Source of the DNA: Streptomyces sp. NWU339
GTDB taxonomy: Bacteria > Actinomycetota > Actinomycetes > Streptomycetales > Streptomycetaceae
Length of the DNA stretch: 64,000 bases
Reading direction: 5' to 3'
NCBI RefSeq assembly: GCF_003143855.1
Contig: NZ_QFRK01000023.1
Location: forward strand, 53,272 to 117,271
Shown: piece by piece, positions 8,770 through 17,619 of the stretch
Layout of the letters: every line of letters begins with the position of its first letter
Position numbering within the stretch: the stretch's first letter is position 1
Notes under the pieces: generated by a model
What the model was told of the DNA's origin: nothing
Databases searched by the model: none
Seen by the model: the letters and a program-made list of their open reading frames with translations, nothing else
Translations under genes and position numbers: made by a program

Positions 8770-9240
8770 GTGAACAGTGCCGGCGGTTGGGGAGACGATG
8801 TCTACCAGCCCGACGAGTCCGAGGTTCAGGACGACGCCGGACTGCTCGATGCCGAGGACACCCTCATGGACGACGGTGTGGGCGACCCCCTCGACCGGGG
8901 CTGGTCCCCTCCCGAACGGCCGTGGGGCGTGGAGCACCGCGGTGTGACGGCGGCGGAGGGCCACGCGGGCGAGACACTGGACCAGCGGCTCGCCGAGGAG
9001 CTGCCCGAACCCGCGGCTTTCGACGGCGACGGTCTCGGCGACAGCGAGGGCACCGACGGCGAGCTCCTGGACAACGAGGTCGGTGCCGCGCGCTCCGGCC
9101 GGCTCGTCGCTCCCGACGAGGGGGCGCACGAGGACGAGGAGACCGCCCTGGTGGCCACGGACGTCGGTATCGACGGGGCGGCGGCCTCGGCCGAGGAGGC
9201 CGCCATGCATGTCGTCGACGAGGACACCCTGCCCGGGTGA
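8770..9240 (+). CDS. DUF5709 family protein
   Basis: A 156-residue very acidic protein conserved in streptomycetes, function unknown. The start is GTG 8770, with GGAGG six bases upstream; an open frame further upstream reads as noise. Recognisable blocks are DDVYQPDESEVQDD, GWSPPERPWGVE and ETLDQRLAEELPEP, which is the DUF5709 pattern. No signal peptide or membrane helix, so cytosolic. It lies between the ABC exporter and an L31 gene on the same strand with no clear operon link. Confidence 0.85.
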   Translation: MNSAGGWGDDVYQPDESEVQDDAGLLDAEDTLMDDGVGDPLDRGWSPPERPWGVEHRGVTAAEGHAGETLDQRLAEELPEPAAFDGDGLGDSEGTDGELLDNEVGAARSGRLVAPDEGAHEDEETALVATDVGIDGAAASAEEAAMHVVDEDTLPG

Positions 9241-9309
9241 CGCCGCCGTTCCCTCCTGCCACCGTCCCCCCGGGCGGAGCACGTCGTACGAGTCGCACGA
9301 GGAGCTTTC

Positions 9310-9564
9310 ATGCAGCAGGACAAGCACCCCGACTACCACCCCGTCGTCTTCCGTGACCGGTCCGCCGGTTACGCCTTCCTCACCCGGTCCACCGCGACCA
9401 GCGAGCAGACCATCGAATGGGACGACGGCGAGACCTACCCGGTGGTGGAGGTGGAGATCTCCTCGGAGAGCCACCCCTTCTACACGGGCAAGGCACGCAC
9501 CGTGGACACGGAAGGGCGCGTCGCCCGCTTCGAGCGCCGGTACGGCGGTGAGGGCTCCGGGTGA
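9310..9564 (+). CDS. rpmE2: 50S ribosomal protein L31 type B (zinc-independent paralogue)
   Basis: An 84-residue protein with the L31 type B pattern: MQQDKHPDYHPVVFRD, SSESHPFYTGK and ARFERRYG. It contains no cysteine at all, so it is the zinc-free form that replaces the CxxC L31 when zinc is short and frees the metal. AGGAG lies seven bases before the ATG. In Streptomyces such genes are commonly under Zur; I see no sequence resembling a Zur box (an AT-rich TGAAAATGATTTTCA-like palindrome) in the 69 bases upstream, so this copy may be differently controlled. Confidence 0.93.
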   Translation: MQQDKHPDYHPVVFRDRSAGYAFLTRSTATSEQTIEWDDGETYPVVEVEISSESHPFYTGKARTVDTEGRVARFERRYGGEGSG

Positions 9565-9567
9565 GGC

Positions 9568-9584
9568 CCCCGGAAGGGCCGGGG
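9568..9584. terminator. Bidirectional hairpin between rpmE2 and the membrane hydrolase
   Basis: CCCCGG (9568-9573) and CCGGGG (9579-9584) are inverted arms around a five-base loop. It lies between two convergent genes and could end both transcripts. No T-run is present. Confidence 0.45.
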
Positions 9585-9593
9585 ACCACCGCC

Positions 9594-10388
9594 TCAGATC
9601 ACGTTGAGCGCCACCGCGCCGCCCACTCCGCCGAGCAGCATGAACGCCGGCATCAGCACCTTGATCTCCACCCAGCTGCCCGCCCTGAACCGCATCGCCT
9701 TCGGCGGGCCCACGGGGTACCAGCGCTTGCGGCCCACCGGTATGGGCCACAGGATCGGACAGCCGGAGACGGTCAGTGCGTCCCCGATGTCGTGGACCAG
9801 CGCGCCCAGGACGATCGGCAGCCCCAGCCACAGGTACTCCTGGCCCGGTGCGGTGAACAGCCAGGCGGCGCCGTTGCCCGGCTGGTCCAGAATGCCCGCG
9901 AGGATCCACGCGCTGGTCGCGGCGAGCAGCCACACCAGCACATCGCTGCTGGCGCCCCGGGTCGCCCGCCACAGCAGGCCCTCGATGGCCAGCACCATGT
10001 GGACGAAGAGGATGGCCAGCACCGCCCACCGGCCGCCGGTGATCGCCAGGACGGAGGTGCCCCCACCGATCAGGACCGCCCACAGCCAGGTGTGGGTGAG
10101 GGTGCGGTGGCCGCCGGAACGGCGCGGGTCGCCCGGCTTCTTGGTGGCCTTGTAGACGGCGTACGACAGCTTGTCGACGATCTCGCACAGTCGCCGGGAG
10201 ACGGGCCCGAAGGCGCGGGATATCGTCGCCGCCTTGTGGTCCAGGTCCGGGGCGAGGGCCGCACCGGCACAGATGAGAGCGCCGACCAGGAGCACCGGCC
10301 AGGGCATCGGTTTTCCTGCGGCGGCCGTCGCCGCTCCGACACCGAGCCAGGCCGCGGCGCCCGACAGTGAGTGTGCTGGTCCCATCAT
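9594..10388 (-). CDS. Membrane-bound metal-dependent hydrolase (YdjM / DUF457 type)
   Basis: A 264-residue multi-pass membrane protein. The N-terminus MMGPAHSLSGAAAW, then ALAPDLDHKAATISR (about residues 50-65) and the GGHRTLTHTW motif give the histidine and aspartate pattern of the YdjM / LexA-regulated inner-membrane hydrolase family. The reaction is not known; related proteins are annotated as metal-dependent hydrolases. I chose the ATG-ATG start at 10388 over an ATG six codons upstream because homologues, as I recall, begin MMGPAHS. It is divergent from the DUF3516 helicase and convergent with rpmE2. Confidence 0.85.
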   Translation of the reverse strand: MMGPAHSLSGAAAWLGVGAATAAAGKPMPWPVLLVGALICAGAALAPDLDHKAATISRAFGPVSRRLCEIVDKLSYAVYKATKKPGDPRRSGGHRTLTHTWLWAVLIGGGTSVLAITGGRWAVLAILFVHMVLAIEGLLWRATRGASSDVLVWLLAATSAWILAGILDQPGNGAAWLFTAPGQEYLWLGLPIVLGALVHDIGDALTVSGCPILWPIPVGRKRWYPVGPPKAMRFRAGSWVEIKVLMPAFMLLGGVGGAVALNVI

Positions 10389-10524
10389 CCCCGTTGCCCG
10401 CCCCATCGCTCATGTACAGCTGTCCGGTTGACCAGGTGCGCTGACGCTCCTCGGCGCCACAGCGTAGCCTTCGCGATCTTCGTTCCCGAATCCGATTCCC
10501 ACGCGGGGCCCGACGGCAGGCAAG

Positions 10525-13047
10525 ATGGGGGGCGTGACCCTCATCGATCAGCTGCCACCGACCGCCGACCCCGACGCCCTGTACGAAGCCTTCGAGTCGT
10601 GGGCCGAGGAACGCGGTCTCACGCTCTACCCCCACCAGGAGGAGGCGCTGATCGAGGTGGTCTCCGGGGCGAATGTGATCGTCTCGACGCCCACCGGCTC
10701 GGGCAAGAGCATGATCGCGGCGGCCGCCCACTTCGCCGCGCTGGCGCGGGACGAGGTCACCTTCTACACGGCCCCCATCAAAGCCCTGGTGTCGGAGAAG
10801 TTCTTCGAGCTGTGCAAGATCTTCGGCACGGAGAACGTCGGTATGCTGACCGGCGACGCGTCCGTCAACGCCGACGCCCCGGTCATCTGCTGCACCGCCG
10901 AGGTACTGGCGTCGATCGCACTGCGCGACGGCAGGCACGCCGACGTCGGCCAGGTCGTCATGGACGAGTTCCACTTCTACGCGGAGCCGGACCGCGGCTG
11001 GGCCTGGCAGATCCCGCTGCTGGAACTGCCGCAGGCGCAGTTCGTCCTGATGTCGGCGACGCTCGGTGACGTCTCCTTCTTCGAGAAGGACCTCGCCCGC
11101 CGCACCGGCCGCCCCACCTCGGTGGTCCGCTCGGCGACCCGCCCGGTACCGCTGTCCTACGAATACCGCTACACGCCGCTCACCGAGACGCTCACGGATC
11201 TGCTGGCGGCCCGGCAGGCTCCGGTCTACATCGTGCACTTCACGCAGGCGCAGGCGGTGGAACGGGCCCAGGCGCTGATGAGCATCAACATGTGCACGCG
11301 CGAGGAGAAGGACCGGATCGCCGAGCTGATCGGCAACTTCCGCTTCACCACCAAGTTCGGCCGCAACCTCTCCCGCTACGTCCGGCACGGCATCGGTGTG
11401 CACCACGCCGGCATGCTGCCCAAGTACCGGCGGCTGGTGGAGAAGCTCGCGCAGGCCGGTCTGCTGAAGGTCATCTGCGGTACGGACACGCTGGGCGTGG
11501 GCGTCAACGTCCCGATCCGCACGGTGCTGTTCACCGCCCTGACCAAGTACGACGGGAACCGCGTGCGCACGCTGCGGGCCCGTGAGTTCCATCAGATCGC
11601 GGGCCGCGCCGGACGGGCCGGCTTCGACACCGAGGGGTTCGTCGTCGCCCAGGCCCCCGAGCATGTCGTCGAGAACGAGAAGGCGCTGGCCAAGGCGGGC
11701 GACGACCCGAAGAAGCGTCGCAAGGTCGTCCGCAAGAAGGCGCCCGAGGGGTTCGTCGCCTGGTCGGAGCAGAGCTTCGAGAAGCTCATCGGCTCCGATC
11801 CCGAGCCGCTGACCTCCCGTTTCCGGGTGACGCACACGATGCTGCTGTCGGTGATCGCCCGGCCCGGCAACGCCTTCGCGGCGATGCGGCACCTCCTCGA
11901 GGACAACCACGAGCCGCGCAGGCAGCAGCTGCGGCACATCCGGCGGGCGATCGCCATCTACCGCTCGCTGCTGGACGGCGGCATCGTCGAGAAGCTGGAC
12001 GCGCCGGACGCCGAGGGCCGGATCGTCCGGCTGACCGTGGATCTCCAGCAGGACTTCGCGCTGAACCAGCCGCTGTCCACCTTCGCGCTGGCCGCGTTCG
12101 AGCTGCTGGATCCCGACTCTCCTTCGTACGCGCTCGACATGGTGTCCGTGGTGGAGTCCACGCTGGACGACCCGCGCCAGATCCTCGCCGCCCAGCAGAA
12201 CAAGGCACGCGGCGAGGCCGTCGCCGCGATGAAGGCGGACGGCGTCGAGTACGAGGAACGCATGGAGCGCCTCCAGGACATCACGTACCCGAAGCCGTTG
12301 GAGGAGCTGCTCTTCCACGCGTACAACACCTACCGCAAGAGCCATCCCTGGGTCGGCGACCATCCGCTGTCGCCGAAGTCCGTGGTACGGGACATGTACG
12401 AACGGGCGATGTCCTTCACGGAGTTGGTGTCCCACTACGAGCTGGCCCGTACCGAGGGCATCGTGCTGCGGTACCTGGCCAGCGCCTACAAGGCCCTGGA
12501 GCACACGGTCCCGGACGACCTGAAGTCCGAGGACCTCCAGGACCTGATCGCCTGGCTGGGCGAGATGGTGCGTCAGGTCGACTCCAGTCTGCTGGACGAG
12601 TGGGAGCAGCTGGCCAACCCCGCGGAGATGACCGCCGAGGAGGCCCAGGAGAAGGCCGACCAGGTCAAGCCGGTCACCGCCAACGCGCGTGCCTTCCGCG
12701 TCCTGGTCCGCAACGCCATGTTCCGCCGGGTCGAGCTCGCCGCTCTGGACCAGGTGGACGCGCTGGGCGAGCTGGACGCCGAGGCCGGCTGGGACGCGGA
12801 CGCCTGGGGCGAGGCGATGGACGCGTACTGGGACGAGTACGAGGAACTCGGCACCGGCCCCGACGCCCGCGGTCCCAAGCTGCTGCTGATCGAGGAGGAG
12901 CCGGCCGACGGGCTGTGGCGGGTCCGGCAGATCTTCGACGATCCGAACGGCGACCACGACTGGGGCATCAGCGCGCAGGTCGACCTCACCGCCTCCGACG
13001 CGGAGGGCCGCGCGGTCGTCCGGGTCACCGATGTCGGCCAGCTGTGA
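10525..13047 (+). CDS. Superfamily 2 RNA/DNA helicase with C-terminal DUF3516
   Basis: An 840-residue DExH helicase. Motif I TPTGSGKS (about 55-62), motif II DEFHFY (about 146), motif III MSATLGD (about 176), and HQIAGRAGRAGFDTEGFV of the second RecA domain are clear. The C-terminal third is DUF3516. The family is related to Ski2/Mtr4-like helicases and the actinobacterial HelY group, so a role in RNA turnover or repair is plausible but unproven. A GTG at 10534 preceded by a G-run is an alternative start. TesB follows after 19 bases on the same strand, so they may be cotranscribed. Confidence 0.9.
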   Translation: MGGVTLIDQLPPTADPDALYEAFESWAEERGLTLYPHQEEALIEVVSGANVIVSTPTGSGKSMIAAAAHFAALARDEVTFYTAPIKALVSEKFFELCKIFGTENVGMLTGDASVNADAPVICCTAEVLASIALRDGRHADVGQVVMDEFHFYAEPDRGWAWQIPLLELPQAQFVLMSATLGDVSFFEKDLARRTGRPTSVVRSATRPVPLSYEYRYTPLTETLTDLLAARQAPVYIVHFTQAQAVERAQALMSINMCTREEKDRIAELIGNFRFTTKFGRNLSRYVRHGIGVHHAGMLPKYRRLVEKLAQAGLLKVICGTDTLGVGVNVPIRTVLFTALTKYDGNRVRTLRAREFHQIAGRAGRAGFDTEGFVVAQAPEHVVENEKALAKAGDDPKKRRKVVRKKAPEGFVAWSEQSFEKLIGSDPEPLTSRFRVTHTMLLSVIARPGNAFAAMRHLLEDNHEPRRQQLRHIRRAIAIYRSLLDGGIVEKLDAPDAEGRIVRLTVDLQQDFALNQPLSTFALAAFELLDPDSPSYALDMVSVVESTLDDPRQILAAQQNKARGEAVAAMKADGVEYEERMERLQDITYPKPLEELLFHAYNTYRKSHPWVGDHPLSPKSVVRDMYERAMSFTELVSHYELARTEGIVLRYLASAYKALEHTVPDDLKSEDLQDLIAWLGEMVRQVDSSLLDEWEQLANPAEMTAEEAQEKADQVKPVTANARAFRVLVRNAMFRRVELAALDQVDALGELDAEAGWDADAWGEAMDAYWDEYEELGTGPDARGPKLLLIEEEPADGLWRVRQIFDDPNGDHDWGISAQVDLTASDAEGRAVVRVTDVGQL

Positions 13048-13066
13048 GCACAGGAGCGTTCCTCCC

Positions 13067-13933
13067 ATGACGAATCCGACCGAGAGCCTCGTCGCCCTGC
13101 TCGACCTGGAGCAGATCGAGGTCAACATCTTCCGGGGCCGCAGTCCGCAGGAGTCGCTGCAGCGGGTCTTCGGCGGCCAGGTGGCCGGCCAGGCCCTGGT
13201 CTCCGCGGGCCGCACCACCGAGGGCGACCGCCCCGTGCACTCGCTGCACGCGTACTTCCTGCGCCCGGGGCGCCCCGGGGTGCCGATCGTGTACGAGGTG
13301 GAACGGGTGCGGGACGGACGGTCGTTCACGACCCGCCGGGTCACCGCCGTGCAGCAGGGGCGCACGATCTTCAATCTCACCGCTTCCTTCCACAGACCTG
13401 AACAGGGGAGTTTCGAGCACCAGTTGCCGCCGGCCCGCGCGGTGCCGGACCCCGAGTCGCTGCCGACGGTCACGGACGAGATCCGCGAGCACCTGGGCAC
13501 GCTGCCGGAGCAGTTGGAGCTGATGGCCCGCCGTCAGCCCTTCGACATCCGCTACGTGGACCGGCTGCGCTGGAACCGGGACGACGTCAAGGGCGCCGAG
13601 CCGCGCAGTGCGGTGTGGATGCGCGCGGTCGGCCCGCTCGGTGACGATCCGCTGGTGCACACGTGCGCCCTGACCTACGCCAGCGACATGACCTTGCTGG
13701 ACGCCGTCCGGATCCCGGTGGAGCCGCTGTGGGGTCCGCGGGGCTTCGACATGGCGTCGCTGGACCACGCCATGTGGTTCCACCGCCCGTTCCGTGCGGA
13801 CGAGTGGTTCCTGTACGACCAGGAGTCACCGATCGCCACGGGCGGGCGGGGGCTGGCCCGCGGGCGGATCTACGACCGTGCGGGGCGGATGCTGGTGTCC
13901 GTCGTCCAGGAGGGGCTGTTCCGGGCGTTGTAG
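13067..13933 (+). CDS. tesB: Acyl-CoA thioesterase II
   Basis: TesB hydrolyses acyl-CoA to free fatty acid and CoA. The 288-residue protein is a double hot-dog: FGGQVAGQAL near the start, HSLHAYFLRPG, then in the second repeat YASDMTLLDA (the catalytic aspartate), SLDHAMWFHRPF and SVVQEGL (the glutamine). These match the Asp-Thr/Ser-Gln active site of E. coli TesB. The start ATG 13067 has AGGAG ten bases upstream. It follows the DUF3516 helicase closely. Confidence 0.95.
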   Translation: MTNPTESLVALLDLEQIEVNIFRGRSPQESLQRVFGGQVAGQALVSAGRTTEGDRPVHSLHAYFLRPGRPGVPIVYEVERVRDGRSFTTRRVTAVQQGRTIFNLTASFHRPEQGSFEHQLPPARAVPDPESLPTVTDEIREHLGTLPEQLELMARRQPFDIRYVDRLRWNRDDVKGAEPRSAVWMRAVGPLGDDPLVHTCALTYASDMTLLDAVRIPVEPLWGPRGFDMASLDHAMWFHRPFRADEWFLYDQESPIATGGRGLARGRIYDRAGRMLVSVVQEGLFRAL

Positions 13934-14180
13934 GCCGGCGGGCCGGTCGCCGGTTCCTGTCGCGCGGTTCCCGCCGGCGCCCGGCCCGGCGGGCGGGCCG
14001 GGCGTGGCGGGCACGGTCGTGGTGATGGTGTGGATGGCGGTGTTCGCGGACATGCTCGTCTCCCCCGCAGGATGTGCACGGTCGGCGCGGCGTGCGCCGA
14101 CCCGGAGAAAACCGTATCCACTCCGTCACTCTCTGCGACAGCCCTGTGGACAACTCCGCGGGGGTCGACGAACGTGCGGG

Positions 14181-14594
14181 TCAGTTCCCTGTGAGACCGT
14201 TGGAGCCCGGTCGGCGGGCGTCCACGTCCAGATGTTCTCCGACCCGGTTGACCAGCAGGGTCATCTCGTAGGCGACCCGCCCGACATCGGCCTCGGCCCC
14301 ACTGAGCACGCACAGGCAGCTGCCCGCGCCCGCCGCGGTGACGAAGAGCATGGCGTCGTCGAACTCGATCATCGTCTGGCGCATTCCGCCCGCACCGAAG
14401 TGCTGTCCGGATCCCTTGGCGAGGCTGTGCAGTCCGGACGACACGGCCGCCAAGTACTCCGCGTCCTCGCGGCGCAGTCCCGTGCTCGTCCCGGTCACCA
14501 GTCCGTCGTTGGACAGGACCAGGGCGTGCCGCACCTGCTCGACACGCTGGGTCAGGTCGTCCAGCAGCCAGTCGAGTCCCTGATTTTGCGTCAT
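14181..14594 (-). CDS. Roadblock/LC7 domain protein, orphan
   Basis: A 137-residue roadblock/LC7 protein: LDWLLDDLTQRVEQVRHALV, LSNDGLVTGTSTGL, EFDDAMLFVTAAGAGS and LLVNRVGEHLD. In Streptomyces these proteins are usually CvnB members of conservons, next to a histidine kinase, a DUF742 protein and a small GTPase. None of those partners is here, so it stands alone and may regulate a GTPase encoded elsewhere. Start chosen at 14594 with GGGGGAG upstream; the open frame beyond that is shadow. Confidence 0.9.
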   Translation of the reverse strand: MTQNQGLDWLLDDLTQRVEQVRHALVLSNDGLVTGTSTGLRREDAEYLAAVSSGLHSLAKGSGQHFGAGGMRQTMIEFDDAMLFVTAAGAGSCLCVLSGAEADVGRVAYEMTLLVNRVGEHLDVDARRPGSNGLTGN

Positions 14595-14751
14595 TTCGTG
14601 AATCTCCCCCTTGCTCTTCCCCGTGATGGTTCCCGTGGTCCTGTCCGTGAGCCTTTCCGTTTGCTTCCCCCGTGCGGTGCATCCCCTGACGGGGAGATCC
14701 CCTTGGCCAGCCTTCCCCACGACCGGGCGCCGGACAAGGAGGTTAGGAGCC

Positions 14752-14826
14752 ATGGGACAGAAGTTGACCGACGAAGAGTGGCCCGAGTTCGTCTCGCGCA
14801 GAACCCGCACCGGCAAGCTCTCCACC
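14752..14826 (+). pseudogene. N-terminal remnant of a PPOX-class F420-dependent enzyme
   Basis: A strong ribosome site (GGAGG and TAGGAG) precedes ATG 14752. The first 25 codons read MGQKLTDEEWPEFV then SRRTRTGKLSTAG, which matches the usual opening of PPOX-class F420-dependent proteins (typically LTDEEW, FV, GTRTGKLAT). After about codon 24 the homology stops and the frame runs on out of register into the methyltransferase gene. The rest of the roughly 130-residue gene is missing, so this is a 5' stump left by a deletion. Confidence 0.65.
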
Positions 14827-14863
14827 GCCGGACGGTGCGGTCCGGGCCGTCCGGTGGGGGATC

Positions 14864-15472
14864 ATGCGGGACATGAGCGACGACCACACACACGTCCAGG
14901 AGTTCTTCAGCGCGCGGGCAGCCGGCTGGGACCGCCGCTTCCCCGACGACGGTCCGGCCTACGCGGCCGCGGTCGCCGACCTCGGGCTGCGCGAGGGCGA
15001 CCGGGTGCTCGACGCGGGCTGTGGCACAGGACGGGCCCTGCCGCCGCTGCGTGCCGCGGTGGGCCCCTCGGGAACGGTCCTCGGGGCTGATCTGACGCCG
15101 GCCATGCTGCGGGAGGCCGCGGCCGCCGGACGGGACGACGACGGCACGCTGCTGCTCACCGACGCCGCCGCGCTTCCCCTGCGCTCGGGGTCGCTCGACG
15201 CCGTGTTCGCGGCGGGCCTCATCGCGCACCTGCCCCACCCGGCCGAAAATCTCCGTGAGTTGGCGCGGGTGGTGCGTCCCGGTGGGGTGCTCGCGTTGTT
15301 CCACCCGATCGGCAGGGCCGCGCTCGCCGCGCGCCAGGGCCGCTCGCTCACACCGGACGATCTCCGTGCGGAGCACAACCTCCGTCCGCTGCTGGCCGGT
15401 TCGGGCTGGCGCATGACGTCGTACGCCGACGAGGACGCGCGGTTCCTGGCGCTGGCCGTCCGGGAGGACTGA
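14864..15472 (+). CDS. Class I SAM-dependent methyltransferase (methyltransferase domain 11)
   Basis: A 202-residue Rossmann methyltransferase. Motif I VLDAGCGTGRAL (about residues 47-58), an acidic GADLTP after strand 2, and the post-I LPLRSGSLDAVFAAGLIAHL segment are visible; there is no extra targeting domain, so the substrate is unknown. An ATG at 14873 (MSDDHTH) is an equally plausible start. It begins just past the PPOX stump and is convergent with the MpaB-like gene 21 bases on. Confidence 0.88.
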   Translation: MRDMSDDHTHVQEFFSARAAGWDRRFPDDGPAYAAAVADLGLREGDRVLDAGCGTGRALPPLRAAVGPSGTVLGADLTPAMLREAAAAGRDDDGTLLLTDAAALPLRSGSLDAVFAAGLIAHLPHPAENLRELARVVRPGGVLALFHPIGRAALAARQGRSLTPDDLRAEHNLRPLLAGSGWRMTSYADEDARFLALAVRED

Positions 15473-15493
15473 CCTCTCCGGCCGCCCCGGCGC

Positions 15494-16390
15494 TCAGTCG
15501 GCGGGCGTGGCGTCCGGGTGCCGCACCGGGCAGCCGCCGAGGCCCGGCACCGGGTGGGTGCCCAGGTCCTCCAGCCGGTAGCCGTTCGGATAGCTCTTGA
15601 TCTCCCAGTTCTGCCGGGCGAAGTGCGGGGCGCGCCGGGGCGGCAGCAGCCGGACCGCGCGGCCGCGCAGCCGCACCGCGCGGCGTACGCACGCGCGTGT
15701 GGCGGCGCTCGGCGGGGTGTACCGGAAGGCCCGCAGGAGGGGGTCGTCGAGCAGGGCGAGTGTGGCGGTGCGCAGCAGCGGGGCGAGCGGGCGCGGGTAC
15801 CAGGAGGTCATGAGACCGAGTGTGGCGTCCGAGACCCGGCGCGCGCCCTCGTCCCAGCCGAAGTGGGCCTGCTCGTAGGAGTCGAGGCAGTTCTCGAACT
15901 CCTCATAGGAGCCGGGGATGCCCTGGATGCCCATGTGCCGCCCGAGTGTCCGGTAGTGGACGGCACTGGCGACGGTCTCGTGCCGCGACATCCTGCGCCA
16001 CCCGTAGGCGTCGATCCACCGCTTGGGCATCACGACGAACGTGCAGAGGACGTATCGCATGTCGTCGTTGGGGATGTCGTAACCGCGGTGCATACCGTTG
16101 ATGCGGCGGATCGCGGTCCGGCCCCGGTCGCTGCCGAATCCGTGCTCGACGACGGCGTCCAGGAGGAGCGATGTGTCGTCGTAGCGCTTCTGGGTGCGGT
16201 CCGTGAGCTCCGCGGTCTCGGCGAGCAGACGGCCGATGCGGGGAACGGCGTATGTGCGGTACAGGGCGAGTTCGAGTGACCGGGTGAAGTCCCAGGGGAA
16301 TTCGTACGCCACGCTGAGGCGGTAGATCTCCGTGGCGTCCCGGTGCGGGTCCATCCGCCGGATGCGTTCCAGTCGCTCGAAGCGCTTCAC
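15494..16390 (-). CDS. Oxygenase MpaB family protein (DUF2236)
   Basis: A 298-residue alpha-helical protein of the MpaB/LCP rubber-oxygenase-like family, a haem-binding group that includes fungal mycophenolate oxygenase and latex-clearing protein. RRINGMHRGYDIPNDDMRYVL and YGWRRMSRHETVASAVHYR carry the conserved histidine, arginine and tyrosine residues. No signal peptide is seen. The substrate is unknown. It is monocistronic, convergent with the methyltransferase. Confidence 0.85.
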   Translation of the reverse strand: MKRFERLERIRRMDPHRDATEIYRLSVAYEFPWDFTRSLELALYRTYAVPRIGRLLAETAELTDRTQKRYDDTSLLLDAVVEHGFGSDRGRTAIRRINGMHRGYDIPNDDMRYVLCTFVVMPKRWIDAYGWRRMSRHETVASAVHYRTLGRHMGIQGIPGSYEEFENCLDSYEQAHFGWDEGARRVSDATLGLMTSWYPRPLAPLLRTATLALLDDPLLRAFRYTPPSAATRACVRRAVRLRGRAVRLLPPRRAPHFARQNWEIKSYPNGYRLEDLGTHPVPGLGGCPVRHPDATPAD

Positions 16391-16630
16391 CGTGCCGCCC
16401 CCTTCTGCTGCCTGACTCCAATCCTACTGTGCGTGGCGGGTGTTGTACGGCTGGTGAAGGTCACGGTGGCCCGACAGGACGTCCGAGGGCACGCCCGCGC
16501 GGCAGCGGGTGGCCGATTCGCCCCGTCCTGGCGGAAAGCCGCCGCTCCGGGCGGGGCTTCGAGGTCGTGACAAGGGGCTCGGGGTCGGATTAGGGTGCGC
16601 GCCGGTGAACGAGACGACGGGGAGGCCGGA

Positions 16631-17521
16631 ATGGCCGGGACGGACGAGGAAGCCACCACCGCGGACGACGCGCTCTATGTGCTCACGGCGGCGTTGCTGA
16701 CGCCGGCGAAGTTCCCGAGCGTGCTGGGCGACGACTATCCGGAGGCGTGCGCGGTGCTCAGCCTCGCCCCGCTCGCCGACGGGTACGGGCTTGTGCTCGG
16801 GCAGGACGGCGAGGGCGCCCGGTGGACCGTCGTCGTCGACGACGTGTCGCTGGTCGCCGTCGCGATCGCTTCCTGGGACTGCGGCATGGAGCACGATCTG
16901 TCGCCGGACGAGCGCACGGTCGTCGCCGCACTGCCGGGCTGGCCCCTCGCGGTCGCCGTCGCGGCGCCGAACGTACCCGCGCCGCACGATCCGGACCCGG
17001 ACACGACTGACGGGCCCGCGCTGACGCCTCCCGATTCCGAGGCCTGGGGACCGGCGCAGCGGCGCCTGGGCGCCGACGAGATCGCGCTCCAGTGGGCGGT
17101 CTGGCGGGAGCAGGTCGACGACACGTCCTTTCCGGCTGCGGGCGGCTCCGCAGAAACCCCCGACGGCGCCGGAGAGGCCGACGGGGACGGCCCCGCCGGG
17201 GATGACCTGCCCAAGGGCGGCGCCGGGTCCGATGTGCCGGACGGCCGGCCGGGCCACAGCGGCATCCGGCGCGCTCTGGCGGAGGCGCGCTCCTACCTCG
17301 CCTCGCCGCCGCCCCTCGGCCGGGTCCGCTCGTCCTTCGCCCCGGGCGGGGCGCGCACACTGCGTGCCGACGGGTCCGGCTGGTCGCTCGTGGCCAGGAC
17401 CGACGACATCGCGTTCGTCCTGCTCGACGACGAACCCGGCGAGGTCCTCCCGGTGGGCAGGGGGCCGGAACTGCCGGGCCTCCTGGAGGGCCTCGACAAG
17501 ATCGCCGTACGGCCGCTCTGA
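16631..17521 (+). CDS. Hypothetical streptomycete protein, 296 residues
   Basis: No family recognised. The N-terminal half (YVLTAALLTPAKFPSVLGDD, LADGYGLVLGQDG, TVVVDDVSLVAVAIASWDCG) looks like a compact alpha/beta domain; residues about 115-210 are a low-complexity acidic, proline- and glycine-rich linker; the C-terminal 90 residues (RRALAEARSYLASPPPLG, DGSGWSLVARTDDIAFVLLDD) look like a second small domain. ATG 16631 is chosen for GGGGAGG six bases upstream; GTG 16595 would add 12 residues. Cytosolic by composition. Divergent from the MpaB-like gene. Confidence 0.7.
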   Translation: MAGTDEEATTADDALYVLTAALLTPAKFPSVLGDDYPEACAVLSLAPLADGYGLVLGQDGEGARWTVVVDDVSLVAVAIASWDCGMEHDLSPDERTVVAALPGWPLAVAVAAPNVPAPHDPDPDTTDGPALTPPDSEAWGPAQRRLGADEIALQWAVWREQVDDTSFPAAGGSAETPDGAGEADGDGPAGDDLPKGGAGSDVPDGRPGHSGIRRALAEARSYLASPPPLGRVRSSFAPGGARTLRADGSGWSLVARTDDIAFVLLDDEPGEVLPVGRGPELPGLLEGLDKIAVRPL

Positions 17522-17619
17522 ACCGCGCGGGCAGCGCCCCGAGGCGGGGTCGGCCCAGGATCCGGGCCGGGGCCATGGCCCCGGCCCGGCACCGACCCGC
17601 CGGACGCGCCCCACCGGTC

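Noticed and set aside
8002..13500. Open minus-strand frame of 1832 codons
   Set aside because: It is antisense to several well-identified genes (ABC subunit, helicase, thioesterase) and arises from high-GC third positions; no domain is recognisable.
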